NCBI GenBank assembly: GCA_012515235.1
Contig: JAAYYU010000185.1
Span: 1-45,321, forward strand
Reading direction: 5' to 3'
DNA: 45,321 bases
Origin: Candidatus Anammoximicrobium sp.
GTDB lineage: Bacteria; Planctomycetota; Planctomycetia; Pirellulales; Pirellulaceae
The notes below the pieces were generated by a model. That model was not told the DNA's origin. It saw nothing but the letters and a program-made list of their open reading frames with translations, and did no database searches. Of the stretch, positions 1-7,923 are shown in pieces; the first letter of the stretch is position 1, and the number at the start of each line of letters is the position of its first letter. The translations under genes and the position numbers were made by a program.

Positions 1-44
1 GGATTTTGGCTCCCTCATTCCAGGTTCAAGTCCTGGCCGGGTAG
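1..44 (+). tRNA. tRNA-Gln (UUG), 3' part only
   Basis: The window opens inside a tRNA. The T arm is a perfect 5-bp stem (20-24 with 32-36) around a TTCAAGT loop. The acceptor 3' strand follows (37-43) with discriminator G44. Upstream, bases 1-3 pair with 11-13 as the inner part of the anticodon stem. The 7-nt loop 4-10 puts TTG at anticodon positions 34-36, which reads glutamine codons. CCA is not encoded. The 5' half lies outside the window, so the D arm and acceptor pairing cannot be checked. Confidence 0.85.
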
Positions 45-61
45 CTCTTCAATTCTGGCTT

Positions 62-166
62 GTCAACCTGTCGAAAAAAGGGGGACTGGCTCCGAGCTGC
101 GCTGGAGACACGCGAGGAAAAACGACCGCCGCGAGGCGGCCTGTCCTCTTTGTATCAACAGGCTGC
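62..166 (+). repeat. Dispersed palindromic repeat, family II, copy A
   Basis: This roughly 105-bp element starts 18 bp after the tRNA and ends in CAACAGGCTG. Its interior matches the reverse complement of the element at 3474-3589 almost base for base: a TGGCTCCGAGCTGCG block, a GGAAAAACGAC block, a CCGCGAGG hairpin and a CCTGTCC block. The outer ends are imperfect inverted repeats (CAACCTGTCGAAAA against TATCAACAGGCTG). It has no coding capacity of its own. It looks like a non-autonomous REP/MITE-like element; no mobilising enzyme for it is visible here. Confidence 0.75.
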
Positions 167-244
167 TATCGGATTGCATCCCGCTGTCACGTCCGTTTCG
201 ATTCCGCGACACCGTTTTTCGTGTTTCACGGTTCGTCGAATGCC

Positions 245-1264
245 ATGTCTCGCTGGCTTCCCCTGCCCGATCCTCCGTTGCCGTTGTTGATCACAGGCAT
301 TGCCGGTGTGGCCGGCTACAATGCTTTCGATTACTTCCACCGGCGGTATCCGGGCCGCGTGATCGGCACGCGGCGGGCGGACAACGTGTTGCTGTCGGGC
401 CCGGCCATCGAAGCCTGCGACATCTACGACGCGGACACCATGCAGCGTTTGTTCGACCGCTACCAGTTTGCTTCAGTGCTCAGTTGCGAGGGCACCTGCA
501 AACTGAAATCGTGCGAACTCGATCCCTGGCTGGCTTGGCGGGTGAATGTGGCGGGCGTCGACAACTTGCTGGAAACGATCGGGGACGCGGATGTCCGCCT
601 GATCCATTTGTCGGTCGATTTGGTTTACTCCGGCATCGGCAGCGGCGGGTACCTCGAGCACGACCCGCCCGACCCGGTGACGATTTACGGCAAGACGATG
701 TCGCATGCCGAGCAGCTGATCCTGGCTCGCCGGCCGGATGCGGCCGTGCTGCGGATCTCGCTGCCGATGGGCATCAGTTCGAATGGCCACGCCGGGGCGA
801 TCGACTGGATCCAATCGCGGTTTCAGAAATCGCGGCCCGCGACGCTGTACTACGACGAGATTCGCACGCCGACGTACACCGACTGCATGAACCGGCTGTT
901 CCAAGCCCTTTTGTCCAGCCGGTTGTCGGGCCTGTACCACGCCGGCGGGCCGCGGCAGTTGAGCCTGTACGAAATTGCCCAAGTCGTCAACCGCATCGGC
1001 GGCTACGATCCGGACCATTTGCTCACCTGCTCGCGCTTTGAAGCCGGCCCGATCCCGCCACGGGCCGGAAACGTGACGATGGACTCCAGTCGCCTGATTC
1101 GCGTCCTGGGCTTCAACCCCTTCGACCCGTGGCCGCTGTACGACGACCACGTCCCCACCCACCGCGACTGGCACCGCGAACGCCCCCACGGCCACCGCGG
1201 CTCGCCCGCCTTGCTGGCCGAAGTCCTGTACCGCAACCCGCGCCTCGGCGACCTGGCGGCGTGA
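245..1264 (+). CDS. SDR-family NAD(P)-dependent sugar-nucleotide oxidoreductase, RmlD-like, with altered active site
   Basis: This 339-residue extended short-chain dehydrogenase is most like dTDP-4-dehydrorhamnose reductase (RmlD). The Rossmann nucleotide-binding motif ITGIAGVAG is at residues 16-24. The substrate-side HLSVDLVY segment (121-128) and the YGKTM segment (148-152) follow. In RmlD the latter reads YGKTK, and its Tyr and Lys are the catalytic pair; here the Lys position is Met152. The protein may therefore bind nucleotide sugar without the standard chemistry, or have a changed reaction. An in-frame ATG at 221 would add eight residues not typical of the family, so 245 was chosen. 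It stands alone, far from the glycan operon at 22-29 kb. Confidence 0.8.
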   Translation: MSRWLPLPDPPLPLLITGIAGVAGYNAFDYFHRRYPGRVIGTRRADNVLLSGPAIEACDIYDADTMQRLFDRYQFASVLSCEGTCKLKSCELDPWLAWRVNVAGVDNLLETIGDADVRLIHLSVDLVYSGIGSGGYLEHDPPDPVTIYGKTMSHAEQLILARRPDAAVLRISLPMGISSNGHAGAIDWIQSRFQKSRPATLYYDEIRTPTYTDCMNRLFQALLSSRLSGLYHAGGPRQLSLYEIAQVVNRIGGYDPDHLLTCSRFEAGPIPPRAGNVTMDSSRLIRVLGFNPFDPWPLYDDHVPTHRDWHRERPHGHRGSPALLAEVLYRNPRLGDLAA

Positions 1265-1318
1265 GCGTTTCGAGCGAAAAAAATCCGAACGATCGAGTGT
1301 TGATCTCAGCTGTCGTAG

Positions 1319-1418
1319 CTGGGGTCAGGCGTACAGAATTCAATTTTCGCGGGGACGAGACTGTCCAGATGGCTGGACGATAGGCCGCGAAAACTGAATT
1401 CTGTACGCCTGACCCCAG
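1319..1418. repeat. Long-hairpin palindromic element, family I, copy 1
   Basis: Arms 1319-1352 and 1385-1418 are 34-bp inverted repeats with a single mismatch, separated by 32 bp. The outer part of each arm carries GGGGTCAGGC and an EcoRI-like GAATTC core. The element fills most of the gap between the SDR gene and the convergent phosphate permease gene, so its hairpin might also help end transcription. A second copy lies at 39007-39103. The size and form fit REP/MITE elements moved by Y1 (REP-associated tyrosine) transposases, but none is encoded in the window. Confidence 0.85.
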
Positions 1419-1426
1419 CGTCTGTT

Positions 1427-2542
1427 TCAGATCCACGGCTCGATCAGCCAGTGCATGAGCACGTAGCAGACCATGCCGATGAAGGCAGAGCAGGGGATGG
1501 TCAGAATCCAGGCCAGCACGATCCGTTCGCCCCAGATCCAGCGGACGCTGCGGACGCGCCGCGTGCTGCCCACGCCCAGGATGGCGCCGGTGATGGCGTG
1601 CGTGGTCGAGATGGGCACGCCGCCGACCTTGGTAAAGCCCATGATGGCCACGGCGGCGGCCGTTTCGGCGCAGAAGCCGCCCACCGGCTGCAGCCGCGTA
1701 ATGCTGGACCCCACCGTTTTCACGATTCGCCAGCCGCCGAACATGGTGCCCATGGCGATGGCGAAATGGCACGACAGGATGATGGGCATTCCGTAGGCAT
1801 GATCCAGGCCGAACAGGTGGACCTGGCCCCACGTCGTCCACTGATCCAGGCCGGCCGCAGTCAGCAGCAACACGATGATCCCCATCGTCTTCTGGGCGTC
1901 GTTGCCGCCGTGGCCCAGACTGTACAAGGCGGCCGACACCAGTTGCAGCCGGCGGAACAAACGGTCCACCCTGTGCGGCGTCGCGCCGCGGAACAGCCAC
2001 GCCACCAGGACCAGATTGGCTGAGCCCAGGACGAAACCGAAGGCGGGGGACAGGACGATGCCCAACAGGATCAGCACCCAGCCGTGCATGATCAGCACGG
2101 TGAAGCCCCCCTTGGCGATCGCGGCCCCGGCGATGCCGGCGACCAGCGCATGCGACGAACTGGTGGGCAGCCCCAGCAGCCAAGTGATGATGTTCCAGGC
2201 AATCGCCCCCAGCAGGCCGCCGCACACGACGTAGACGTCGATCAGCGACGTTTCGACCAGGCCGGTGCCGATCGTTTTGGCCACGTGGGTGCCGAACAGG
2301 AAGGCCGCGGCAAAGTTGAAGAACGCCGCCCACGCCACCGCCAGCCGCGGCGACAGGACGCGGGTCGAGACCACGGTGGCGATCGAGTTGGCCGCGTCGT
2401 GAAAGCCGTTCAGGAAATCAAAGACGAGCGCCACGAGGACCGTGACCAGGACGACGACCAGCGTTCCCGTGCCCAAGCTGGACGGCACGGAACCGGCGTC
2501 GGCGGCGATCAGCGTCCACGGGGCGTCAGCGAGGAGGTCCAT
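1427..2542 (-). CDS. pit: Inorganic phosphate transporter, PiT family
   Basis: This 371-residue integral membrane protein takes up phosphate using a cation gradient. The two PiT signature repeats are clear: DFLNGFHDAANSIATVVSTR near residue 40 in the N-terminal half and GHGGNDAQKTMGII in the C-terminal half. Each lies in a bundle of hydrophobic helices, as expected for the inverted-repeat fold. The later PISTTHAITGAILGVG segment is also typical. The start was set at 2542 (MDLLADAP); the upstream in-frame ATG at 2698 would add a polar, non-family extension. No strong Shine-Dalgarno is seen, so the start is approximate. It lies downstream of and co-oriented with the DUF47 gene, the usual pairing for low-affinity phosphate uptake. 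Confidence 0.93.
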   Translation of the reverse strand: MDLLADAPWTLIAADAGSVPSSLGTGTLVVVLVTVLVALVFDFLNGFHDAANSIATVVSTRVLSPRLAVAWAAFFNFAAAFLFGTHVAKTIGTGLVETSLIDVYVVCGGLLGAIAWNIITWLLGLPTSSSHALVAGIAGAAIAKGGFTVLIMHGWVLILLGIVLSPAFGFVLGSANLVLVAWLFRGATPHRVDRLFRRLQLVSAALYSLGHGGNDAQKTMGIIVLLLTAAGLDQWTTWGQVHLFGLDHAYGMPIILSCHFAIAMGTMFGGWRIVKTVGSSITRLQPVGGFCAETAAAVAIMGFTKVGGVPISTTHAITGAILGVGSTRRVRSVRWIWGERIVLAWILTIPCSAFIGMVCYVLMHWLIEPWI

Positions 2543-2805
2543 AGGAGTGGCCGGGGTCAGCGAAGGTGTTCGGCTTGTTAGCGGCAGGTTGTGGAATGGC
2601 GAGCATCCTGAAAATCCGAACTCCGCGGCACAACATCTACAACAAACCGGAAATCGAAATCCGGAATCCTCAAAACGAACGAAACGGTCCCCTGGCACTT
2701 ACCTGATCCGACCGGCAGAGTCTTGAACATCGGAATTTCCCGCTCTGAATTCGCTTCGGTTTTCGTCATTCGACTGGGCGACTTCCTCACGGTCTGTGAC
2801 GGCGT

Positions 2806-3429
2806 TCAGCCGTTTTTCAGCGAGATCCGCTCCAGCGTGTTGCTCACGTCTTCACACTTGTCGATGGCCTTTTCGACGCGTCCAAACAGGTCCATCCACT
2901 TGAAGACCTCCAACGGCTCCACACCGCCCTCGAACAGGTGCGACACGGCGGCCTGGTGGTTGTCGTCGCCTTCGTTTTCCAGGCGGTGAATCTCGATCAG
3001 TTGGACGCTCAGGTCCGTCAGCCGGTGCGTCTTGCGCAGCCGATGCACCGCGTCGCGGACCGCCGTAGCGGCCGCGACCAGCACGTGCGTCTGCTTGATG
3101 AACAGGGGCTCCATGTGGTTGGCGTGGTACATGGGAAACCGCTTGGCCAGGGCGTCGATTTCGTCGATGATGTCGTCCAGCCCGCCGACCAGTTCGTGGA
3201 TGTCCTCGCGGTCAAAGGGCGTGATGAAGGTCCGGTCCAGGCGGTCCAGCGCTTGGTGCGCCAGGTCGTCGGCCGCGTGCTCCGCGTCGCGGATCCGCTG
3301 GATGATTCCCTTGATCGCAGGAAACTGGGCCGCCAGTTCGGTCAGGCACTTGGCCCCGCTCAGCACATGCTCCGCAAGCGCCTCGAACAGATCAAAAAAC
3401 GCGGTATCTTTCGGCAGCAGATTGAACAC
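2806..3429 (-). CDS. DUF47 family (PhoU-like) phosphate transport accessory protein
   Basis: This 207-residue, mostly helical protein is of the DUF47/PhoU-like type usually encoded beside PiT permeases and thought to regulate them. The family start LLPKDTAFFDLFE is present, followed by the acidic, metal-binding-like segments RIRDAEHAADDLAHQALDR and IHELVGGLDDIIDEIDALA and the later IHRLENEGDDNHQAA. No ATG lies at the family start. A GTG at 3427-3429 gives V-FNLLPKD, matching the usual MF.LLPKD start, and is preferred. Reading further upstream to the ATG at 3552 would translate the family II palindrome, so that extension is judged false. The pit gene follows 263 bp downstream. Confidence 0.9.
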   Translation of the reverse strand: MFNLLPKDTAFFDLFEALAEHVLSGAKCLTELAAQFPAIKGIIQRIRDAEHAADDLAHQALDRLDRTFITPFDREDIHELVGGLDDIIDEIDALAKRFPMYHANHMEPLFIKQTHVLVAAATAVRDAVHRLRKTHRLTDLSVQLIEIHRLENEGDDNHQAAVSHLFEGGVEPLEVFKWMDLFGRVEKAIDKCEDVSNTLERISLKNG

Positions 3430-3473
3430 AACCGGTTGCGTCTCCTGGGCAGGTGGACATGGGTAACCACTGG

Positions 3474-3589
3474 CAGCCTGTTGAAAACAGGGGGACGGCG
3501 AAAAAGGGGGACAGGCACCTTGCGGCAGTCGTTTTTCCTTGGGGTCTTCCAACGCAGCTCGGAGCCAAGCCTCTTTTTTTCAACAGGCT
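3474..3589 (-). repeat. Dispersed palindromic repeat, family II, copy B
   Basis: This 116-bp element has near-perfect inverted ends: CAGCCTGTTGAAAA at 3474-3487 and TTTTTTCAACAGGCTA at 3575-3590. Read on the minus strand it aligns with copy A (62-166) along its length, including the TGGCTCCGAGCTGCG and GGAAAAACGAC blocks. Minus-strand GGTGCCTGTCCCCC replaces the GCGGCCTGTCC of copy A. It lies about 45 bp upstream of the DUF47 start, so it may contribute to or interfere with that promoter region. Confidence 0.8.
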
Positions 3590-4155
3590 ACTAGAAGAAA
3601 GCAGAGGAATCGAGGCACTTCTACGGCTCGTCAAACAGGGGGCCGGCGGTGACTCGATGATCGCTTTCGCCGTAGTGTACAGGAACTTCCGGACAAAGGA
3701 AACTACCGGTCTCAACCGAGCCGGTGGCGCTGTGCGCAACGTGTGTCTTGGAAAAGACTTCGGTGAAGGCCTGAAAGCCATTCTTCACGCCGCACGGACA
3801 ACACCCTGCGCGTCGCTGCCAAAATGCCGCTCACCGCCTGAGATGGCCCGAAAGACAGCCCCACCAGCAAGACGATCCCGCAACTCTTGAGGGAGGATGA
3901 CGGCGCGCGGGACCGTCTGGTCTTGAACATCGTTCCACGCTGGCGAGCAGCGTGCTGACGAAGGAGGAAGGGGGCGAGCGGGCTCTGGTGGTCGCACGCC
4001 ACGAGCACTGTTGGCCAAGAAGTCGCCCGCTGACTGGCCCGGCCAGCGTCCGGCTCGTTCGTTCCTGACGCGGCTGGTTCGGAAGCCATTGATTTGGGAG
4101 CGGACCGGCGGTATTGTGCCCAGGTGCGTTTCTTGCGGAACCGGGAGGCGGATCG
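3590..4155. other. Intergenic stretch without a convincing gene
   Basis: The 566 bp between the family II repeat and the UROD-like gene contain several short open frames on both strands. One is a 125-residue minus frame at 3712-4089 with a short hydrophobic stretch. None has a recognisable domain or a good ribosome-binding site, and they overlap one another. No RNA gene or strong hairpin terminator was recognised. The region presumably holds the divergent promoters of the DUF47/pit pair and the downstream plus-strand genes. Confidence 0.5.
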
Positions 4156-5346
4156 ATGAATTCACGCGAGCGAGTGGCGGCGGCGATGCGGCACGAGATT
4201 CCCGATCGCGTGCCGGTGATGTGCCAACTGGCCCTGGGCCATTACTTCTTGCACAGCGAGCACGATCCGGCGGAGATCTGGTTCGACAGCGAAGTGTTCG
4301 TGCGGACGCTGAGCGAGTTTCAGCGGCGGTACAGGTTCGACGGGTTTTTGATCAACGTGCCCGGCCGCCCGACGGACTGGCGTCGCTGGCTGAACAGCCA
4401 GCGGCGGGACGGCGACCGGCAGGTGCTGGTCTGGAAGGACGGCCTGGTGACCTCGTTCCCGCCCGACGACAACGGGCACACGACGGCGGCCGACGGCAGC
4501 GATCTGCCGCGGGCCGACGCCGCCCGGACCGATCCGGCGGACCCGGCGACGTACCGGATATCGGGCTACGTCTGGAACACCTGGCACGCGCCCGGCTTGT
4601 TCGACGTGCCCGCCGAGGCCGACCTGGGCGATCCGGCCGCCTATCCCGACTGGCTGACGGGCGGACTGCGGGCGGCGCGCGCCGCGTGCCCCGACGTGTC
4701 GGTCCACATGGAAGTCTTCTCGCCCCTGACCCACCTGCTGGAATTATTCGGTTACCAGCCGGCGCTGATGGCCCTGATCGACGCGCCGGAACTGTGTCAT
4801 CAGTTGCTGGAGCGGTTTACCCGGATCGTCACGGCGATGGTGCGCTGTTATGCTCCCCAGCAACCGGACGCGATCCTGATCAGTTCGGCGTTCGCCGGCG
4901 CCGGGTTCATCAGCCGCGGCATGTATCGGGAGTTCGTGGCGCCGTACGAGCAACGCGTCGTCCAGGCGATCCACGAGTTCGGGCTGCCCGCGTACACGCA
5001 CACCTGCGGCGCGATCGGCGACCGGCTGGACCTGATGGCCGAGACGGGCCTGGATGGGATCGACACGTTGGACCCGCCGCCGCTGGGCACGGTCGATCTC
5101 GCTCAGGCCAAGGCGGAATTCGGCCGGCGGCTGTTCTTCAAGGGCAACCTGGACGCCGTAAACGAGATGCTGTACGCCGACGACGCGCGGTTTCGGCAAG
5201 CCGTTCTGGACCGGCTGCGGATCGGCAAGCCGGGCTCCGGATACATCCTGTCTTCCGCGTGTTCCGTCGCGCCTCGCGTGTCGCCGCAGCGGTTGGTTTC
5301 GTTGAGCGAACTGGCGGAGGAATTCGGCCGCTACGACCGCCCGTGA
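4156..5346 (+). CDS. Uroporphyrinogen decarboxylase (URO-D) superfamily protein, methyltransferase-like
   Basis: This 396-residue protein has the URO-D (TIM barrel) fold. The family start is clear (NSRERVAAAMRHEIPDRVPV). A YTHTCGAIGDRL segment near residue 280 is the HxC-type zinc and thiol-binding position of corrinoid-dependent MtaA/CmuA-like methyltransferases rather than true haem-pathway HemE. The late GYILSSACSV segment, with another Cys, fits the same branch. The start at 4156 follows a GGGAGGCGG Shine-Dalgarno at 4143-4150; an upstream in-frame ATG at 4114 is less likely. No corrinoid protein or methyltransferase partner is encoded nearby, so the substrate is unknown. It is co-directional with topB, 41 bp upstream. 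Confidence 0.8.
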   Translation: MNSRERVAAAMRHEIPDRVPVMCQLALGHYFLHSEHDPAEIWFDSEVFVRTLSEFQRRYRFDGFLINVPGRPTDWRRWLNSQRRDGDRQVLVWKDGLVTSFPPDDNGHTTAADGSDLPRADAARTDPADPATYRISGYVWNTWHAPGLFDVPAEADLGDPAAYPDWLTGGLRAARAACPDVSVHMEVFSPLTHLLELFGYQPALMALIDAPELCHQLLERFTRIVTAMVRCYAPQQPDAILISSAFAGAGFISRGMYREFVAPYEQRVVQAIHEFGLPAYTHTCGAIGDRLDLMAETGLDGIDTLDPPPLGTVDLAQAKAEFGRRLFFKGNLDAVNEMLYADDARFRQAVLDRLRIGKPGSGYILSSACSVAPRVSPQRLVSLSELAEEFGRYDRP

Positions 5347-5387
5347 AGGATCGAGGTTCCTTTGCCCCCTGAAAAGGACTTGCCGTC

Positions 5388-7817
5388 GTGAAAGTTGTGT
5401 TGGCGGAAAAACCATCGGTCGCGCGCGAAATCGCGGCCTTCCTGGGCGCCCAGTCGCGCCGCGACGGCTACCTGGAAGGCAACGGCTATCAGGTGACCTG
5501 GACGTTCGGCCATTTGGTGACGTTGAAGGAGCCCGACGAGTACGACCCGGCGCTGAAGAAATGGTCGCTGGAGCGGCTGCCGTTCATTCCGGAGCGGTTC
5601 GAATTGAAGCTGGTTCCGGAGAAGCACGCCCGCCAGCAGTTCGCGGTGGTGAAGCAATTGTTCCACGCCGCGACCGAGATCATCTGTGCGACGGACGCCG
5701 GCCGCGAAGGCGAGTTGATCTTTCGCTACGTGCTGACGATGACCGGCTGCAAGGGCAAGCCTGTCCGGCGGTTGTGGCTCAGCTCGCTCACCCGCCGCGC
5801 CATCGACGACGCCTTCCGGCAGCTGAAGCCGGGCGGCGACTACGACCGTCTGTACGCGGCGGCCAAGTGCCGCGGCGAGGCCGATTGGATCGTCGGCCTG
5901 AACGGCACGCGGAACTACACGGTCCGCTTCGGGGCGGACGGCATCCTGTGGAGCGTGGGCCGCGTGCAGACGCCCGTGCTGGCCCTGATTGTCCAGCGGG
6001 ACGACGAGATCCGCACTTTCCGGCCGGAGCCGTTCTGGGAACTGCTGACCCGCTATCGCGAAACTCTGTTCCGCTTCGCGGGCGATCGATTCCAGGCGCA
6101 AGCCGCAGCGCAAGCCATGCTGGATCGGGTCCTCGGCCAACTGCTGACGGTCACCAAGATCGACCGCCAGCGAGAGCGTTCCCAGCCGCCGCAACTGTAC
6201 GACTTGACGGAACTCCAGCGGGACCTGAACCGCCGTTACGGACTGTCCGCCGCCGACACGCTGGCCGCCGCCCAGGCGCTGTACGAACGAAAGCTGATCA
6301 CCTACCCGCGCACGGATTCGCGGTATCTGGGCAGCGACATGAAGCGGGAAATTCCCGAGATTTTCCGCAGCCTGCAGGCCATTCGGCAGGCGGACATCGA
6401 CCGCCTGGACCTGTCGTCGTTGCGGTTCACCGGCCGGATCATCGACGACCGCAAGGTGAGCGACCATCACGCCATGATCCCGACCGGCAGCCTGCCCGGC
6501 CCGCTCGCCGGGGCGGAGCAGAAGGTCTTCGACGCGGTCGTCACGCGACTGATCGCCGCCTTCTATCCAGCGTGCGAAAAAGAAGTGACAACGGTCCACG
6601 CCGTGAGCAACGAAGTGCCGTTCCGGGCCAAGGGCTACCGCGTGATCGAGCCCGGCTGGACCGCCCTGTATCCGCGCGGCAAGCACGACCAGGAGAACGG
6701 CGAGGAAGACCAATCGCAAGCCCTGCCGCCGTTCACGCCGGGCGAACGCGGCCCGCACGAACCGTCGCTGAAACGCGGCGAGACGACGCCCCCCAAGCCG
6801 TATACGGAGAACACCCTGCTGGGCGCGATGGAAACCGCCGGCAAGCTGGTGAACGACGAGCAACTGCGGGAAGTCCTCAAGGAGAAAGGCCTCGGCACAC
6901 CGGCCACGCGGGCGGCGATTATCGAGACGCTGCTCAAGCGCAAGTACATCGAACGCCGGAAGAAAACGCTGGCCGCCACCGACTTGGGCCGCTATCTGAT
7001 CGCCGTGGTGGAAGACCCGGAACTCAAATCGCCCGAGTTGACCGGCCAGTGGGAAGGCAAGCTCCGCCAGATCGAATCCGGCCGGCTCGATCCGCAGCGG
7101 TTCATGGCAGAGATCGCCGAATACACGCGGCGGATCGTGTCGCGCGCGGGCGGAGCGGCCGTGGATCAATCGCACTTCGGCGACTGTCCGCGGTGCGGCA
7201 AGCCGGTGATCCAGGGCAATCGAGGCTTCGGTTGCTCCGGCTGGCGCGACGGCTGTCCGTTCGTGCTCTGGCCCGAATACAAAGACCAGACGCTCACCGC
7301 CGCGGACATCCGGCAGTTGCTGCAGCAGCGCGTGCTGATGCAGCCGATGCGCGTCGAGGGCCACGAGGTGATCCTGACGCTGACCGCCGCAGGTCAAGTG
7401 GCCGAGATTCCGGTGCCGAGCAAGTCGCAGCAGCTGCCAGGCCGGCGGCAGCGGTCGGCGCAGAAGTCGTTCCGCGGCCGCTCGAAGTCGGGCCGGGGCC
7501 GGGCACGGACGGAGCCCGCGGCGGGGGCGGGGGCGGAACCGGACTCCGCTGCGCCGGCCGTTCTGGGATCATGCCCCCTGTGCGCGGCGGAGGTGCGCGA
7601 GCGGCCGAAGTCTTACAGTTGCAGCAACGGCCAATGCCGGTTCGTGATCTGGAAGACGATCGCCGGCAAACGGATCACCGCCCGTACCGCCAAGACACTG
7701 CTCGACCGCGGCGAGACGCCGCTGCTGGAAGGCTTTCAATCCAAGGCCGGCAAGGCATTTTCGGCGCGGCTGAAGGTGCTCGACGGCCAGGTGAAATTCG
7801 TCTTCGACCGGGAGTAG
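5388..7817 (+). CDS. topB: DNA topoisomerase III (type IA)
   Basis: This 809-residue type IA topoisomerase cuts and passes single strands through a covalent 5'-phosphotyrosine. The TOPRIM domain starts with VVLAEKPSVA and carries ATDAGREGELIF near residue 100, the acidic metal site. The active-site segment KLITYPRTDSRYL places the nucleophile at Tyr306. The C-terminal part has two Cys4-type units (CPRCGKP..GFGCSGWRDGC near 600 and CPLCAAE..YSCSNGQC near 728). Between them is a basic Ala/Gly/Arg-rich linker. The last unit repeats the topoisomerase C-terminal domain found after such zinc motifs. The start is GTG at 5388 behind AAAAGGAC at 5373-5380. Confidence 0.95.
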   Translation: MKVVLAEKPSVAREIAAFLGAQSRRDGYLEGNGYQVTWTFGHLVTLKEPDEYDPALKKWSLERLPFIPERFELKLVPEKHARQQFAVVKQLFHAATEIICATDAGREGELIFRYVLTMTGCKGKPVRRLWLSSLTRRAIDDAFRQLKPGGDYDRLYAAAKCRGEADWIVGLNGTRNYTVRFGADGILWSVGRVQTPVLALIVQRDDEIRTFRPEPFWELLTRYRETLFRFAGDRFQAQAAAQAMLDRVLGQLLTVTKIDRQRERSQPPQLYDLTELQRDLNRRYGLSAADTLAAAQALYERKLITYPRTDSRYLGSDMKREIPEIFRSLQAIRQADIDRLDLSSLRFTGRIIDDRKVSDHHAMIPTGSLPGPLAGAEQKVFDAVVTRLIAAFYPACEKEVTTVHAVSNEVPFRAKGYRVIEPGWTALYPRGKHDQENGEEDQSQALPPFTPGERGPHEPSLKRGETTPPKPYTENTLLGAMETAGKLVNDEQLREVLKEKGLGTPATRAAIIETLLKRKYIERRKKTLAATDLGRYLIAVVEDPELKSPELTGQWEGKLRQIESGRLDPQRFMAEIAEYTRRIVSRAGGAAVDQSHFGDCPRCGKPVIQGNRGFGCSGWRDGCPFVLWPEYKDQTLTAADIRQLLQQRVLMQPMRVEGHEVILTLTAAGQVAEIPVPSKSQQLPGRRQRSAQKSFRGRSKSGRGRARTEPAAGAGAEPDSAAPAVLGSCPLCAAEVRERPKSYSCSNGQCRFVIWKTIAGKRITARTAKTLLDRGETPLLEGFQSKAGKAFSARLKVLDGQVKFVFDRE

Positions 7818-7923
7818 TGGACTCGTTTCGAGAACGGAGCTGGCGGAAATACGCGGGCAGATGAAAAAGACCCCTTCGGCCTTTTCCTGCCCCGATTCTC
7901 TTGTCGGCCAGTCCCATTCCCGT

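Noticed and set aside
3712..4089. A 125-residue minus-strand open frame with a hydrophobic stretch
   Set aside because: No ribosome-binding site, no recognisable family and several competing overlapping frames; high GC produces many such frames.
7862..7890. Possible terminator of the DUF255 gene
   Set aside because: The stem has mismatches next to the loop and is weak; not supported well enough to list.
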